Positions 43,789 through 54,181 are shown, counted from the first letter of the stretch. The stretch: 64,000 nt of DNA from Acetobacteraceae bacterium (GCA_947475245.1 CANJLW010000007.1:100005-164004); one strand, 5' to 3'. Numbers and translations: made by a program. The notes: generated by a model from the sequence alone, not told the origin.

Positions 43789-45426
43789 ATGTCCGCCGAA
43801 ACCCGCATCTTTGTCGCCCGCCGCTTCGTCACGTTGAACCATAGCCTGCCCCGCGCCACTCATGTCGCTGTGCGCGATGGCCGCATTCTCGGCCTGGGCG
43901 GGCCGGAAATCGCCGACGCTTTCGGGCCGGCCATCCTGGACGACCGCTTCGCCGACAAAATCGTTATCCCCGGCTTCGTCGAAGGCCATGGCCACGCGGC
44001 CGACGGGCTGATGTGGCGCAACACCTATGTCGGCTATTACCCCCGCACCAGTCCGGACGGCACACGCCACCAGGGATACAAAGACGTCGCCGCCGTCGTC
44101 GCGCGCCTGCGCCAGGCAGAGGCTGCGATGACCGATCCCGACCGCCCGCTCATCGCCTGGGGCTTCGACCCGATCTATTTCGACGGACCGCGGCTGACCC
44201 GCGCCGACCTCGACGCGGTATCGTCCACCCGCATGGTCGTGGTCGCCCATGTTTCCGGCCATATCCTGAACGTCAACGGCGTGGTGCTGGGAAAGGCCGG
44301 CTTTTCCCGCGACTCCAACCTGCAAGGCCTGGTGCGCGACGCGGCGGGCGAACTGACCGGCGAACTGCAAGGCCCCGCCGTGATGGGCCGAGCAAACCGC
44401 GCCACGCAAGATGCGGGGCTGTCGCGGACGCTCGATGTGCGCGCGTTGCGCGATTATGGCGCCATCGCACGGCGAGTCGGCGTAACGACCTCCACCGATC
44501 TGGCAAATCCGCTGGTCGATGAAACCGTTGCGGCCATGCGCGCCGCGACGGCAGTGGACGACTTCCCGCTGCGCCTTGTGCCCGCTCTGCGCGCCCGCGA
44601 ATACTCCGTGCCCGACGGCATCGCACGGCTGACGGAACTGAAACGTCTTTCCACCGAGAAGCTGTATTTCGGCATCGTCAAGCTCGTTGTCGACGGTTCC
44701 ATTCAAGGCTTCACCGCTCGGCTTCGCTGGCCGGGCTATCATAACGGCGCGCCGCAAGGTCTGTGGTATGTCGCCCCGGCCGAACTCGGATCGATCGTGG
44801 AAGCCTACCACCGCGCCGGGATGCAGTTGCATATTCACACCAATGGCGACGAAGCGAGCGAACTGGCGGCCGAAATGATCGGGCGCGCGGCGGCGGCCTT
44901 TCCGCGCCTGGATCACCGGCACACGCTGCAACATTGCCAGATGGCGGATGAGTCGATCTTCCGTCGCATGAAAGCATTCGGCATGTGCGTGAATCTGTTT
45001 GCCAACCACATCTATTACTGGGGCGACCAACACGTCGCCCTGACCATGGGGCCGTCGCGCGCGCTGCGCCTGGATGCCTGCGGTACCGCGCTGAAGGTCG
45101 GCGTGCCGCTGGCGATCCATTCCGACACGCCGGTCACCCCCGTCGATCCGCTGTTCACCATGTGGTGCGCGGTCAATCGCATCACTGCGTCCGGCCGGGT
45201 CCTGGGGGAAGCGGAACGCATTACCCCCGAACAGGCGCTGCGGGCGGTTACGTTGGGGGCTGCCTATACGCTCCACCTTGACCACGCGATCGGCAGCATT
45301 GACGTAGGCAAATTCGCCGATTTCGCGGTGCTGGACGACGATCCGCTGACGGTCGACCCGATGGCGATCCGCGATATTCCCGTGCGCGCCACGGTATTGG
45401 GCGGGCGCGTGTTCGAGGCTGCGTGA
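43789..45426 (+). CDS. YtcJ-type amidohydrolase
   Basis: The 545-residue protein belongs to the amidohydrolase 3 group (YtcJ-like): N-terminal composite beta domain (V-A-V-R-D-G-R-I-L-G-L-G), metal motif F-V-E-G-H-G-H-A near residue 60, a H-I-H-T-N-G-D-E-A block near 347, D-H-R-H-T-L-Q-H, and the Asp in H-S-D-T-P-V-T-P. The C-terminal V-G-K-F-A-D-F-A-V-L-D-D is typical. It should hydrolyse an amide or related bond in a zinc-dependent way; substrate unknown. The ATG at 43789 has GGAG eight bases upstream. The downstream CobW-type GTPase gene starts inside its stop codon, suggesting a shared metal-supply function. Confidence 0.9.
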   Translation: MSAETRIFVARRFVTLNHSLPRATHVAVRDGRILGLGGPEIADAFGPAILDDRFADKIVIPGFVEGHGHAADGLMWRNTYVGYYPRTSPDGTRHQGYKDVAAVVARLRQAEAAMTDPDRPLIAWGFDPIYFDGPRLTRADLDAVSSTRMVVVAHVSGHILNVNGVVLGKAGFSRDSNLQGLVRDAAGELTGELQGPAVMGRANRATQDAGLSRTLDVRALRDYGAIARRVGVTTSTDLANPLVDETVAAMRAATAVDDFPLRLVPALRAREYSVPDGIARLTELKRLSTEKLYFGIVKLVVDGSIQGFTARLRWPGYHNGAPQGLWYVAPAELGSIVEAYHRAGMQLHIHTNGDEASELAAEMIGRAAAAFPRLDHRHTLQHCQMADESIFRRMKAFGMCVNLFANHIYYWGDQHVALTMGPSRALRLDACGTALKVGVPLAIHSDTPVTPVDPLFTMWCAVNRITASGRVLGEAERITPEQALRAVTLGAAYTLHLDHAIGSIDVGKFADFAVLDDDPLTVDPMAIRDIPVRATVLGGRVFEAA

Positions 45427-46286
45427 GCGATATTCCGCTGACGGTGATCGGCGGCTTCCTCGGCGCGGGGAAGACGACGCTGATCAATCGATTGCTGAAG
45501 TCGGCGGATCGGCGCTGGGGCGTGCTGGTCAACGACTTCGGGGCGATCAACATCGATGCCGAACTGATTGCGTCGCGCGACGGCGACAGCGTGGCGCTGA
45601 CCAATGGCTGTGTCTGCTGCGGCATGGGCGAGGACCTCGGCGCGGGCTTGCAACGGTTGGTCGGCACTGATCACATTCTGATTGAGGCCAGCGGCGTGGG
45701 CGATCCGTGGCGCATCGCGCAGCTTGCGTTGGTGGAGCCAGGCTTCGCGCTGGGGCCGATCGTTGTCCTGGTGGACGCGTCCGCCCTGAATGCGCATCTG
45801 ACGGATCGCTGGATAGCGGACACGGTGCGCGGCCAGATCGCGGCGGCCGAGATCGTCATGCTGAACCGCTCGCACGTTGGCGGCCCGGCAGCCGTCCAAG
45901 AGATCAACCCATCCGCCTTGGTCGTTGTCGGCGACGCGGATCTGGATTTGCTGAATTTCCCGCTTCCCACCCGCAAGCGGTTCCATGCCGACGGCCCTTC
46001 CGACGATCGGTTTCGTACCTGGAGCTGGATCCCACCCGCCGCTTTCGACCGAGACTGCCTGCGCGCGGTGCTGTTGGGATTGCCGCGTTCCGTTCTACGA
46101 GTGAAAGGATTTTGCCAACTGGGCGCGGAGGCCGAACCGAACCTGCTGCAATACGCCGCCGGCCAGTGGGCCATGACGCCGTATGACGCCAGGCCCGGAT
46201 TGGTCGTGATCGGAACGCGGGAAATGCCAGACGAGGCAGTCCTGGAAGCGCTGTTTGCGGAGGCTTTGGTAGGCGGGGAACGGTAG
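45423..46286 (+). CDS. CobW/COG0523-family GTPase, probable metal chaperone
   Basis: The 287-residue product starts S-D-I-P-L-T-V-I-G-G-F-L-G-A-G-K-T-T, with Walker A at 10-19. It has the metal-binding C-x-C-C motif at Cys63, Cys65 and Cys66 (N-G-C-V-C-C), E-A-S-G-V-G-D-P-W and a weak N-x-x-D position (L-N-R-S). The C-terminal CobW domain is short. Family members deliver zinc or cobalt to enzymes at the cost of GTP. The GTG start overlaps the TGA of the amidohydrolase gene (GTGA), so the two are made together and this GTPase may load that enzyme. N-R-S-H replaces the usual N-K-x-D, so nucleotide preference may be altered. Confidence 0.88.
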   Translation: MSDIPLTVIGGFLGAGKTTLINRLLKSADRRWGVLVNDFGAINIDAELIASRDGDSVALTNGCVCCGMGEDLGAGLQRLVGTDHILIEASGVGDPWRIAQLALVEPGFALGPIVVLVDASALNAHLTDRWIADTVRGQIAAAEIVMLNRSHVGGPAAVQEINPSALVVVGDADLDLLNFPLPTRKRFHADGPSDDRFRTWSWIPPAAFDRDCLRAVLLGLPRSVLRVKGFCQLGAEAEPNLLQYAAGQWAMTPYDARPGLVVIGTREMPDEAVLEALFAEALVGGER

Positions 46287-46300
46287 TGTCGCGGCTACGT

Positions 46301-46822
46301 TCACTTCACCCGCAGGAATGGCCTGATCCGACTGACCACACCCTCGGCATCCAGCAGGCTGGTCATGTAAGACTGCCCATCCTCGGCCAGCCGACGCAGC
46401 AGAACGTTCTGCGGGCGGCCGTCCTCCGCCTTGCCGATTCTGTAGTGAGTCCGCTCGTCGACATAGACCAGGCGCACCAGGCCGTACGGCTTGCCAACGA
46501 CGAAGTTGCGCGCGTTCGATGCCTCATCCGCGCCGATGCGCTTGCGGAACGCCGCCGCCGCGGCCGTCGGGTCGACGCCTGGGGCGCTGATAATCTCCCG
46601 CACCGAGTAAGGCACCCACTCCGCCGCGTCGAAGCGGGCCGTGTAACCCATGCGAATGACGGGATCGTCGCCATACAGAACCTCGTAGGTCTGCACGCCA
46701 TCTTCGACCCGTATGGTAATGATTTCCTCGCCGACCGCGTCGGGGATATAGGCTTTGGTCGCTGTGTCCCATTTGCTGGCGTTGGCGATGTCGATCTTCC
46801 AGGTCCCGTTAAAGCGCAGCAT
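46301..46822 (-). CDS. Hypothetical protein with lipocalin-like opening motif
   Basis: The 173-residue product starts M-L-R-F-N-G-T-W-K-I-D, the N-G-T-W opening seen in small beta-barrel proteins, then has charged beta-rich segments and Y-G-D-D-P-V-I-R-M-G. No signal peptide, catalytic motif or known domain was recognised. The ATG at 46822 has a very strong GGGGAGGA about eight bases upstream. It is convergent with the CobW gene (14 bases apart) and divergent from the lipocalin-like gene that follows. Function unknown. Confidence 0.75.
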   Translation of the reverse strand: MLRFNGTWKIDIANASKWDTATKAYIPDAVGEEIITIRVEDGVQTYEVLYGDDPVIRMGYTARFDAAEWVPYSVREIISAPGVDPTAAAAAFRKRIGADEASNARNFVVGKPYGLVRLVYVDERTHYRIGKAEDGRPQNVLLRRLAEDGQSYMTSLLDAEGVVSRIRPFLRVK

Positions 46823-46924
46823 TATAAGTTCCTCCCCATCGCTCACGAATGGTCAATTGCATCAGGGCGTGAGTATCCTCCGTTCCCGCATCGGCTCCAA
46901 ATGCCCAACCAAAAGGAAACGACC

Positions 46925-47317
46925 ATGACCGAACTGACAGGAACCTGGCGTCTCGTGCGCGCCGTCTCCCGCGACGGCGACGGCAACGAACTCACCCCGC
47001 CTTATGACGGCCAGGGAACGGGCCGCATCGTGTTCACCCCGGACGGGCGCATGGCCGTCATGATGATCGACGGTCGTACCACCATTCCCGCGGGCGAAAA
47101 GCGCGAATACAGCGGCTATTGCGGCCCCTACACCTACGACGGCACCCGCCTCGTCACCACCGTCGACGCTGCGCCCGACCCCAGCCGGGTCGGCTCTCAG
47201 CAACCCCGCGGAGTCCGTTTTGAAAACGGCCTGATGATCCTGCGTCCACCCGCGCGCCCGCTGAACGGCAGGATCGAGCAACGGGAGCTCACCTGGGAAA
47301 AAATCTCCGATATCTGA
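46925..47317 (+). CDS. Lipocalin-like domain protein
   Basis: The 130-residue protein reads M-T-E-L-T-G-T-W-R-L-V, then G-R-I-V-F-T-P-D-G-R-M-A-V-M-M near residues 37-51, Y-S-G-Y-C-G-P-Y-T-Y-D-G near 64-75 and R-E-L-T-W-E-K at the end. This is the pattern of the small lipocalin-like 4/5 families: a single beta-barrel likely to bind a hydrophobic ligand. No signal peptide. The start has AAAGGAAA upstream. The PhyH-type dioxygenase follows after 76 bases on the same strand and may be coexpressed. Confidence 0.85.
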   Translation: MTELTGTWRLVRAVSRDGDGNELTPPYDGQGTGRIVFTPDGRMAVMMIDGRTTIPAGEKREYSGYCGPYTYDGTRLVTTVDAAPDPSRVGSQQPRGVRFENGLMILRPPARPLNGRIEQRELTWEKISDI

Positions 47318-47393
47318 GTCGCCGCAAACCCCCAAACTGGCGCTACAGGTCGGTTCCGCGTTACCCTCCGGGCCAACATTGCAGGAGGGTCCC

Positions 47394-48191
47394 ATGGAAC
47401 TGACCGCCGAACAGCGCGCGCAATTCGACCGCGACGGCTATCTGATCTTCCCTGACCTGTTCGCCCCGTCGGAAATCGCCGTCCTGCGCCAGGAAGTCGC
47501 GCGCCTGTCCGACATCCATGCGGACGAAGTGGTGCGCGAACTGACAGGAGGCGTGAAAAGCCTGTTTCGCGTGCACGAGGATGACGGACCCACGCGATCC
47601 GCCCCATTCCGCGCCCTTGTCCGCTCTCCCCGAGTCCTCCGCCCCGTCCAGCAGGTGCTCGGCTCCGACGAAACGTACGTCTACCACACCAAGATCAATG
47701 CCAAGCCGGCCATCGAGGGCACCATCTGGATGTGGCATCAGGACTATAATTCCTGGAGCAAGGATGGCTGCCCGACGTCGAACATGGCCACCTATAACGT
47801 CATGCTGAACGACACCACCGAATTCAGCGGCTGCCTTTATATCATTCCCGGCAGCCATAAGCTCGGTCTTTTGGAATCCGTGCTGGATACCTCCACCGGC
47901 TACAAGCTCTGGTCCATTCCGAAAGCAAAAATGATCGAGGTCCTGCGCAATTCGCCACCCCCCGTGGCCGTGACCGGCAAGGCAGGTACCGCCGTGCTGT
48001 TTCATTGCAACGTGCTGCATGCGTCCGGCCACAATCTGTCCGGGGAAGACCGTTGGCACATCTACGTCTCGTGCAACGCCGTCGCGAACAAACCAATCCT
48101 GGGACCGAACCCGCGCCCCGATTGGGTTGTGTCGCGCAACTGGCATCCCCTGCCGATCGAAGACGACGCCGGATTCGTCAAAGCCGCCTGA
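47394..48191 (+). CDS. Phytanoyl-CoA dioxygenase (PhyH) family Fe(II)/2-oxoglutarate enzyme
   Basis: The 265-residue product has the PhyH start (E-Q-R-A-Q-F-D-R-D-G-Y-L-I-F-P-D-L-F), the iron ligands His115-Gln-Asp117 in W-H-Q-D-Y, and a distal His in N-V-L-H-A-S-G-H-N. The Arg in G-E-D-R-W-H likely binds 2-oxoglutarate. Such enzymes hydroxylate small molecules or lipids; the substrate is unknown. The ATG at 47394 has GGAGGG five bases upstream. The MFS carrier gene begins 42 bases later and may export or import the product. Confidence 0.9.
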   Translation: MELTAEQRAQFDRDGYLIFPDLFAPSEIAVLRQEVARLSDIHADEVVRELTGGVKSLFRVHEDDGPTRSAPFRALVRSPRVLRPVQQVLGSDETYVYHTKINAKPAIEGTIWMWHQDYNSWSKDGCPTSNMATYNVMLNDTTEFSGCLYIIPGSHKLGLLESVLDTSTGYKLWSIPKAKMIEVLRNSPPPVAVTGKAGTAVLFHCNVLHASGHNLSGEDRWHIYVSCNAVANKPILGPNPRPDWVVSRNWHPLPIEDDAGFVKAA

Positions 48192-48233
48192 GCGGTATCC
48201 GACGCGCCGCTCCTTCCAACGAAAGCATCCATA

Positions 48234-49397
48234 GTGGCCTCTTCCACCGACCGCATGCCGGTCGCGCTGCTGATTGCGACGGCGCTCGCGATGTTCACCG
48301 CGGCCGCAAGCGGCACCACGCGCGCGCCATTCCTGATCGACATGGCCCGCGATCTATCCAGTTCGGTCCCCATCGTCGCGAACCTGCTGGCCATCACCTC
48401 GATCGCCTGGGGCTCCGCGTCGATGTTCGCGGGTGCCTGGTCCGATCGTTGGGGCCGCCGTCCGTTTCTGATCGGCGGCCCGCTGGCGCTGGCGGTCGGC
48501 GCGACCGGCGTCGCCTCCGCCGACAACTTCCTCATGGTCGCGATCTGGGCGGGCTTCGCCGGCGGATGCTGCGGCATGTTCACCGGCGCGATCTTTACCG
48601 AGGTCTCCCGCCGCGTCGCCTCCAACCAACAAGGACGCGCTCTGGGTTGGGTCATGAGCGGGCAGTCGTTGACTCTGTTGGTCGGCGTGCCGCTCGCCGC
48701 CTGGATCGGTGCCTGGATCGGCTGGCGCGGAGTCAACCTCTGCGTCTCCGCCCTCGCCGTTCTGTCCGCCCTGGCACTGTGGCTGACCACATCCGGCCGC
48801 ACCGATGCGCGATCCGGCGCGGGGTCGAAGCTGCCGTCGATGCGCGCGGCCTTGTCCGGACCGGTCATGCGCCTGCTCAGCATGGGGGTCGCCGAACGCA
48901 TCTGCTATGGATTGGTCGCAGTCTATTTCGCGACCTTCCTCCAATCCACCTATGCGCTGTCGGTGCACGAGGTCGCGGCACCGCTGGCCGTGTTCGCGTT
49001 GGGCAATATCCTGGGGACCATCCTTGGCGGGCAACTGGCGGACCGGCTGAAAAATCGGTTGCTGATCTTCGCGCTGGCGATGTTGGCGTCGGGCGCGGCG
49101 TCTCTCGTTCTGTTCGGCTGGATCGAGAGCATGGTGATCTCCGTCGGCCTGGGATTCGTCTATGTGTTCTTCAATGCCATCGCCCGCCCATCGCTGATGG
49201 CGTCGTTGGGCGATGTGCCGGACCACATACGCGGCACCGTCATGGGTCTTAACGTCACCTGTTCCAGTCTCGGCTGGCTCGGCGCCGCCGGCCTGGGCGG
49301 CTGGATGATCGCCGGGTTCGGCTTCGGCGCGTTCGGGCCGCTGACGATGATCGTCGCCACGATCGGCGCGGCGTTGGCGATGGCCCGGCGTGGGTAA
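48234..49397 (+). CDS. MFS transporter
   Basis: The 387-residue protein has about 12 hydrophobic helices and the MFS loop motif S-D-R-W-G-R-R-P between helices 2 and 3 (near residues 64-71). A second-half loop has [11 protein letters not shown]. This is the layout of drug/metabolite:proton antiporters or permeases. The start is a GTG at 48234, as no ATG precedes the first helix apart from an internal one at codon 8. It lies between the PhyH gene and leuS; transport substrate unknown. Confidence 0.88.
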   Translation: MASSTDRMPVALLIATALAMFTAAASGTTRAPFLIDMARDLSSSVPIVANLLAITSIAWGSASMFAGAWSDRWGRRPFLIGGPLALAVGATGVASADNFLMVAIWAGFAGGCCGMFTGAIFTEVSRRVASNQQGRALGWVMSGQSLTLLVGVPLAAWIGAWIGWRGVNLCVSALAVLSALALWLTTSGRTDARSGAGSKLPSMRAALSGPVMRLLSMGVAERICYGLVAVYFATFLQSTYALSVHEVAAPLAVFALGNILGTILGGQLADRLKNRLLIFALAMLASGAASLVLFGWIESMVISVGLGFVYVFFNAIARPSLMASLGDVPDHIRGTVMGLNVTCSSLGWLGAAGLGGWMIAGFGFGAFGPLTMIVATIGAALAMARRG

Positions 49398-49441
49398 GCC
49401 CACTCTTGCACCAAGCTGAAGTCCGACCGATACAGACGACC

Positions 49442-52054
49442 ATGAGCGATAGCAGCGTCACAGTCGCGGCCGACGGACCGCGTTACGATTTCCGAGCGGC
49501 CGAACCCCGGTGGCAACAAGCCTGGGCAGACCGCGGGTGCTTTCAGGTGGAGGATGTCCCCACCGACGGCAAGCCGAAATACTACGTGCTGGAGATGTTC
49601 CCCTACCCCAGTGGCAAAATCCACATGGGCCACGTGCGGAACTACACACTCGGCGACGTGGTCGCGCGCTACAAACGGGCGCGAGGACACTCCGTGCTCC
49701 ACCCGATGGGTTGGGATGCGTTCGGCTTGCCGGCGGAAAACGCCGCCCGCGAACGCGGCGTGCACCCGGCCAAATGGACCTACGAAAACATCGCCAACAT
49801 GCGCGCCGAACTCAAGCGCATGGGCCTGTCGCTGGATTGGGCGCGGGAATTCGCGACCTGTCAGCCGGAATACTATCGCCACCAACAGAAACTGTTCCTG
49901 GATTTCCTCTCCGCCGGCCTGGTGGAGCGCAAGGAAAGCTGGGTCAACTGGGACCCCGTCGACGGTACCGTGCTCGCCAACGAACAGGTGATCGACGGCA
50001 AAGGCTGGCGTTCCGGCGCGCCGGTGGAAAAAAAGCAGCTCAGCCAGTGGTTCCTGTCGATCACCAAATACGCGCCCGATCTGCTCTCGGCGCTGGAGAC
50101 AATGGATCGCTGGCCCGAACGCGTGCGACTGATGCAAGCCAACTGGATTGGCCGCAGCGAAGGCGCGCGTATGCACTTCGCCATGGCCGAACCGGAGTCC
50201 GGCATCGACAGGATCGAGGTCTATACCACCCGCCCCGACACGCTTTACGGCATGTCGTTCCTGGCCATCGCCCCGGAACACCCGCTTGCCGCCGCCGTCG
50301 CCGAGCGTGACCCGAAGGCCGAGGCCTTCGTCGCCGAATGCCGCAGCCGAGGCACCAGCGAGGCTGTGATCGAAACTGGCGAAAAGCACGGCTACGACAC
50401 CGGTCTGCGCGTCAGGCATCCGTTTATCGAGGGCGCGACCTATCCGATCTGGATCGCCAACTTCGTGCTGATGGAATACGGCACCGGCGCCATCTTCGGC
50501 TGCCCGGCGCACGACCAGCGCGATCTGGACTTCGCCCGCAAATACGACCTGACCGTTACACCGGTTGTGCTGCCCACCGGCGCCGATCCCAGCACCTTCG
50601 CGGTCGGCAAGGAAGCCTATGTTGGACCCGGCACGGCCTATAATTCGGAATTCCTGAACGGCCTCGACGTCGATGCCGCCAAGCGTGCCGCCATCGACGC
50701 GCTTGCCGCCCAGGGCGTCGGCCAAGGGGTCACCAACTGGCGCCTGCGCGACTGGGGCGTATCTCGCCAACGCTATTGGGGCTGCCCGATCCCCGTCATC
50801 CACTGCGATGCCTGTGGCGTCATCGGCGTGCCCGACGACCAGTTGCCGGTGACGCTGCCCGAGGACGTTACCTTCGACCGTCCCGGCAATCCGCTGGATC
50901 ACCATCCCACCTGGAAGCACGTCAACTGCCCGTCCTGCGGCAAACCCGCTCGGCGAGAAACCGACACCTTTGACACCTTCGTCGATAGCTCCTGGTACTT
51001 CGCCCGCTATTGCAGCCCCACCGCCGACGTTCCGCTGGTGCGCGCCGCCGTCGATCATTGGATGCCCGTCGATCAGTATATCGGCGGTATCGAGCACGCG
51101 ATTCTGCATCTGCTCTATTCGCGCTTCTTCACCCGCGCGATGCGCGACACCGGCCACATCGCGGTCGACGAACCCTTCGCCGGCCTGTTCACACAGGGCA
51201 TGGTGAACCACGAATCCTACCGGACCAACGACGGTCGCTGGCTGTACCCCGAAGAAATCGAGAAGCGCCCCGACGGCTCCGCCGTGCTGCGTGAAACCGG
51301 TGAGCCGATCATCGTCGGCCGCATCGAGTCCATGAGCAAATCCAAGCGCAACACGATCGACCCCGGCGCAATCATCGAAAAATTCGGTGCCGACACCGCG
51401 CGCTGGTACATCCTGTCCGACAATCCGCCCGACCGCGATATGGAGTGGACGGAGTCGGGTGCCGCCGGTGCCTATCGCTTCACGCAACGCGTGTTCCGCC
51501 TGGCAGAGGCCTTGGACGGCGTCGATCCTGCCCAGGCCGACGTTGGAACCGCCGGGCGCGCGCTGCGTCGGTCCACCCATCGCGCCATCGCGGCGGTAAC
51601 CGAAGCGCTGGAAAGCTTCGCCTTCAACGTCGCCGTCGCCCGCCTCTACGAATTCGCCAATGCCATTGCGGACGCCGAACGCGCGCCCGCCGAACCGGGC
51701 CTTGGATGGGCGCGGCGCGAAGCGGTGGAAATGATCGCGCGCCTCGCCAGCCCGATGATGCCGCATCTGGCGGAGGAAGTGTACGCCAGGCTGCATACCG
51801 ACGCCGGTCTGGTTGCCGATCTTTCCTGGCCGGAGGCCGATCCAGCCTTGCTGGTCGCCGATAGCGTCACCATCGCCGTGCAGGTGATGGGCAAGCTGCG
51901 CGGCACCATCGTCGTGGCCCCCAATGCCCCGGCCGCCGATGTGATTGCCGCGGCCGAAGCCGATCCCAACGTAGTTCGGGCGCTGGAGGGAAAGCGGATC
52001 GTCAAGCGCGTCCACGTCCCGAACCGCATCGTCAACTTCGTGATCGCCGGATGA
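49442..52054 (+). CDS. leuS: Leucine-tRNA ligase
   Basis: The 870-residue class I synthetase charges tRNA-Leu. The ATP-binding H-M-G-H is at residues 61-64 and M-S-K-S at 631-634. The editing domain (CP1) contains T-T-R-P-D-T-L-Y-G and the G-C-P-A-H-D motif. The Zn-type finger C-D-A-C ... C-P-S-C is present near 460-500, and the anticodon-binding domain and C-terminal L-R-G-T-I domain are intact. It overlaps lptE by four bases (ATGA), making leuS-lptE-holA one unit. Confidence 0.98.
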   Translation: MSDSSVTVAADGPRYDFRAAEPRWQQAWADRGCFQVEDVPTDGKPKYYVLEMFPYPSGKIHMGHVRNYTLGDVVARYKRARGHSVLHPMGWDAFGLPAENAARERGVHPAKWTYENIANMRAELKRMGLSLDWAREFATCQPEYYRHQQKLFLDFLSAGLVERKESWVNWDPVDGTVLANEQVIDGKGWRSGAPVEKKQLSQWFLSITKYAPDLLSALETMDRWPERVRLMQANWIGRSEGARMHFAMAEPESGIDRIEVYTTRPDTLYGMSFLAIAPEHPLAAAVAERDPKAEAFVAECRSRGTSEAVIETGEKHGYDTGLRVRHPFIEGATYPIWIANFVLMEYGTGAIFGCPAHDQRDLDFARKYDLTVTPVVLPTGADPSTFAVGKEAYVGPGTAYNSEFLNGLDVDAAKRAAIDALAAQGVGQGVTNWRLRDWGVSRQRYWGCPIPVIHCDACGVIGVPDDQLPVTLPEDVTFDRPGNPLDHHPTWKHVNCPSCGKPARRETDTFDTFVDSSWYFARYCSPTADVPLVRAAVDHWMPVDQYIGGIEHAILHLLYSRFFTRAMRDTGHIAVDEPFAGLFTQGMVNHESYRTNDGRWLYPEEIEKRPDGSAVLRETGEPIIVGRIESMSKSKRNTIDPGAIIEKFGADTARWYILSDNPPDRDMEWTESGAAGAYRFTQRVFRLAEALDGVDPAQADVGTAGRALRRSTHRAIAAVTEALESFAFNVAVARLYEFANAIADAERAPAEPGLGWARREAVEMIARLASPMMPHLAEEVYARLHTDAGLVADLSWPEADPALLVADSVTIAVQVMGKLRGTIVVAPNAPAADVIAAAEADPNVVRALEGKRIVKRVHVPNRIVNFVIAG

Positions 52055-52584
52055 CCATCCGCTTCTCCCGCCGTCACCTGCTGTCGCTGATCCCCGGATC
52101 GGCGCTGGCCGGCTGCGGGTTCCAACCTGTTTACATGCCCACGGCAACCGGCAAACCCGGCCCGGCGGAACGTGAACTGGCGGCGATCGACGTCGGTGTC
52201 ATCGCCGATCGCCCCGGACAGTTGTTGCGTCAGGCGCTGCAACAGCGCCTGGGGAATGACGCCGGAGAACGGCGGAAATACGATTTGAAAGTCGCTTTCT
52301 GGGTCAGCGGCGAAGGCATCGGTATTGGGCCGGACAACCTTGCCAGTCGGGTACGGCTGGTTGGCCATGCCAACTGGACGCTCTCCGCGCTGGATACCGC
52401 GCGCACTCCGCTCGCCAACGGCTCTACCCGCGCTTCCGACGGCGTCAACGTCTTCACCGCGCAATACTTCGCCCAGGATATGGCGAATGAAGCCGCGACG
52501 CGCCGCATCGCCACTGCCGTTGCCGATCAGGTAGCGCTGCAACTCGCGCTGCATTTCCGCAAGCAAGCCGAAGGGTCGGGCTGA
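52051..52584 (+). CDS. lptE: LPS-assembly lipoprotein LptE
   Basis: The 177-residue product has a lipoprotein signal with lipobox L-A-G-C (Cys22), followed by G-F-Q-P-V-Y as in LptE. LptE plugs the LptD barrel that inserts lipopolysaccharide in the outer membrane. The body shows the weakly conserved R-x-x-Q-L-L-R-Q-x-L-Q-Q-R-L near residues 55-67 and a long C-terminal helix. Position between leuS and holA is diagnostic. An R-R at residues 7-8 is present, but the lipobox indicates the lipoprotein route. Confidence 0.9.
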   Translation: MTIRFSRRHLLSLIPGSALAGCGFQPVYMPTATGKPGPAERELAAIDVGVIADRPGQLLRQALQQRLGNDAGERRKYDLKVAFWVSGEGIGIGPDNLASRVRLVGHANWTLSALDTARTPLANGSTRASDGVNVFTAQYFAQDMANEAATRRIATAVADQVALQLALHFRKQAEGSG

Positions 52585-52587
52585 CCC

Positions 52588-53616
52588 ATGAAGCCGGCCG
52601 GTGCCCAGATCGCGGCCCTGCTGCGCGATCCCGGCCCATGCCGAGCGATTTTGTTGTTCGGAGAGGATGTGGGGATGATCCGCGAGCGTGCGGAAGCGCT
52701 CGTGCGCACCGTCGCCGGGTCCTTGGACGATCCGTTCCGTGTCGTTGACCTGACCCGCGACCAGATCGAGCAACTGCCCGATGAATCCGCTTCCATGTCG
52801 CTGACCGGCGGGCGTCGGGTCGTTCGGGTGCGCGACCTGACCGATAATGTCGCGACGGTGGACGCCGTCCGCGCCGTTCTGAAACGCAATGGCGACGCCC
52901 TGATTGTGTTGGAGGGTGCCGGCCTCGCCGCGAAATCCAAGCTGCGCACGCTGCTGGAAGCGGCACCGAACGGGGCGGCCATCGGATGTTACCCGGAAGA
53001 AGGCCGTGCGCTGGAGGATACGATCAAGGCGACGCTCCAGGCATCCCAGGTGGGCATCGACCCCGATGCCCTGTCCTGGCTCGCCGCGCAGCTTGGCGCG
53101 GATCGCGTATCCACCCGCGCGGAGTTGGAGAAACTCGCGCTTTATGTCGGCCCAGGCCGAAGGGTCGATCTGGCGGCGGCGATGGAATGCGTCGGCGATC
53201 TGGCGGGTCTGTCCCTGGACGACGCGTTGTTCGCGGCAACCGAGGGAGAAGTCGCCACCGCCGATCGCGCGCTTGAACTGGCGATGGCCGAGGGCGCGGC
53301 CCCGGTGCAGGTGTTGCGTGCCGGTTTGGCCCATCTGCAACGGCTGCATCGTGCGCGCCTGGCGATGGATCAGGACGGTTTGAACGCCGCCGATGCAGCC
53401 AAGACTTTGCGTCCGCCAGTGTTTTACCGCCGCACGCGCGCTTTTACGCGCGCGGTTTCACTGTGGCCCGCGCCCGCTTTACTGGCCGCCATCGCCGGAT
53501 TGTCGGAAGCCGAACGCGGATGCAAGCGCACGGGCTGGCCCGACCAAATGCTGTGCCGTAACGCAGTTTTAGCGTTGGCTCGGCGTGCCGCGATAACGCG
53601 GGGAAACGCGCGATAA
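52588..53616 (+). CDS. holA: DNA polymerase III, delta subunit
   Basis: The 342-residue protein is the clamp-loader delta subunit that opens the beta clamp during replication. It has the alphaproteobacterial HolA start, L-L-F-G-E-D-V-G-M-I-R-E-R-A (residues 23-36), followed by G-G-R-R-V-V-R-V-R-D near 73-82. Later come T-R-A-E-L-E-K-L-A-L-Y and D-A-L-F-A-A, then the C-terminal collar helices. It is last in leuS-lptE-holA. A palindrome CGATAA-A-TTATCG overlaps its stop codon (53611-53623). Confidence 0.95.
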   Translation: MKPAGAQIAALLRDPGPCRAILLFGEDVGMIRERAEALVRTVAGSLDDPFRVVDLTRDQIEQLPDESASMSLTGGRRVVRVRDLTDNVATVDAVRAVLKRNGDALIVLEGAGLAAKSKLRTLLEAAPNGAAIGCYPEEGRALEDTIKATLQASQVGIDPDALSWLAAQLGADRVSTRAELEKLALYVGPGRRVDLAAAMECVGDLAGLSLDDALFAATEGEVATADRALELAMAEGAAPVQVLRAGLAHLQRLHRARLAMDQDGLNAADAAKTLRPPVFYRRTRAFTRAVSLWPAPALLAAIAGLSEAERGCKRTGWPDQMLCRNAVLALARRAAITRGNAR

Positions 53617-53623
53617 ATTATCG
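53611..53623. promoter_or_regulatory. Palindrome CGATAA-A-TTATCG at the holA stop
   Basis: A perfect 6 bp dyad with a single central base overlaps the holA stop codon. It begins the AT-rich gap upstream of the next gene. It is a candidate operator for the small-protein gene at 53770; a TATAAG at 53678-53683 could be that gene's -10 box. Confidence 0.35.
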
Positions 53624-53769
53624 TTAAATGAGACAAATCCCGGTTTATAACACTTTTCTTTTCGCCGGACATGCGACTATAAGATGACAACAGCCGCGCT
53701 GGCCCTACCTGTATTGACGCCTCAGCGCTGCGCCTCAAACGTTTCCCTATGATTGGGAGTGGTAACGAC

Positions 53770-54144
53770 ATGGCTCTTCATACCCAGACCCGGGCCGCCG
53801 CCCGCCTGTCTACCAGGACAGAACCGCCCCGCCCGTTGAGCCAGGGAGACCTGCTGCTGATCATCGATTCGATCGCGGAAGTGGCGCCGAGCTGGTCCGC
53901 CGAACTGACGCAAGGTTTCCCGAACGAAAGCAGCATCGTGTTGATGCCGGAAGGGGCCGACGACGCCATTGCGCCGACTCTGGTCCTGTATCAGGACGGA
54001 GACGCCTATCGCCTCGATCAGTTCCAGTGGGACGATTACACCTCGGTCGCTGAATTCAAGACGCTGCGCGACGCGGTGCTGTCGATCCAGGCGTTACTGC
54101 TCGACTTCGTCGCCACGACACCGGTTTCCACGGCTCGTCACTGA
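53770..54144 (+). CDS. Small hypothetical protein, acidic
   Basis: This 124-residue protein is not recognised. The N-terminal 25 residues are Arg/Thr/Pro-rich and probably disordered. The remainder is acidic and beta/alpha mixed, with G-D-L-L-L-I-I-D-S-I-A-E near residues 26-37, I-V-L-M-P-E-G near 58-64 and L-V-L-Y-Q-D-G-D-A-Y-R-L-D-Q-F near 73-87. No signal peptide or membrane helix. It has its own AT-rich upstream region of about 150 bases. A second small gene follows after 37 bases. Confidence 0.7.
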   Translation: MALHTQTRAAARLSTRTEPPRPLSQGDLLLIIDSIAEVAPSWSAELTQGFPNESSIVLMPEGADDAIAPTLVLYQDGDAYRLDQFQWDDYTSVAEFKTLRDAVLSIQALLLDFVATTPVSTARH

Positions 54145-54181
54145 CCAAAACGCGCCCGTAACGCCGCCAGGGAGACGCATC

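Noticed and set aside
49160..52147. A 995-residue minus-strand open frame across leuS
   Set aside because: It is antisense to a complete leuS with all catalytic motifs, has a biased composition and no recognisable domain; long antisense frames are expected at this GC content.
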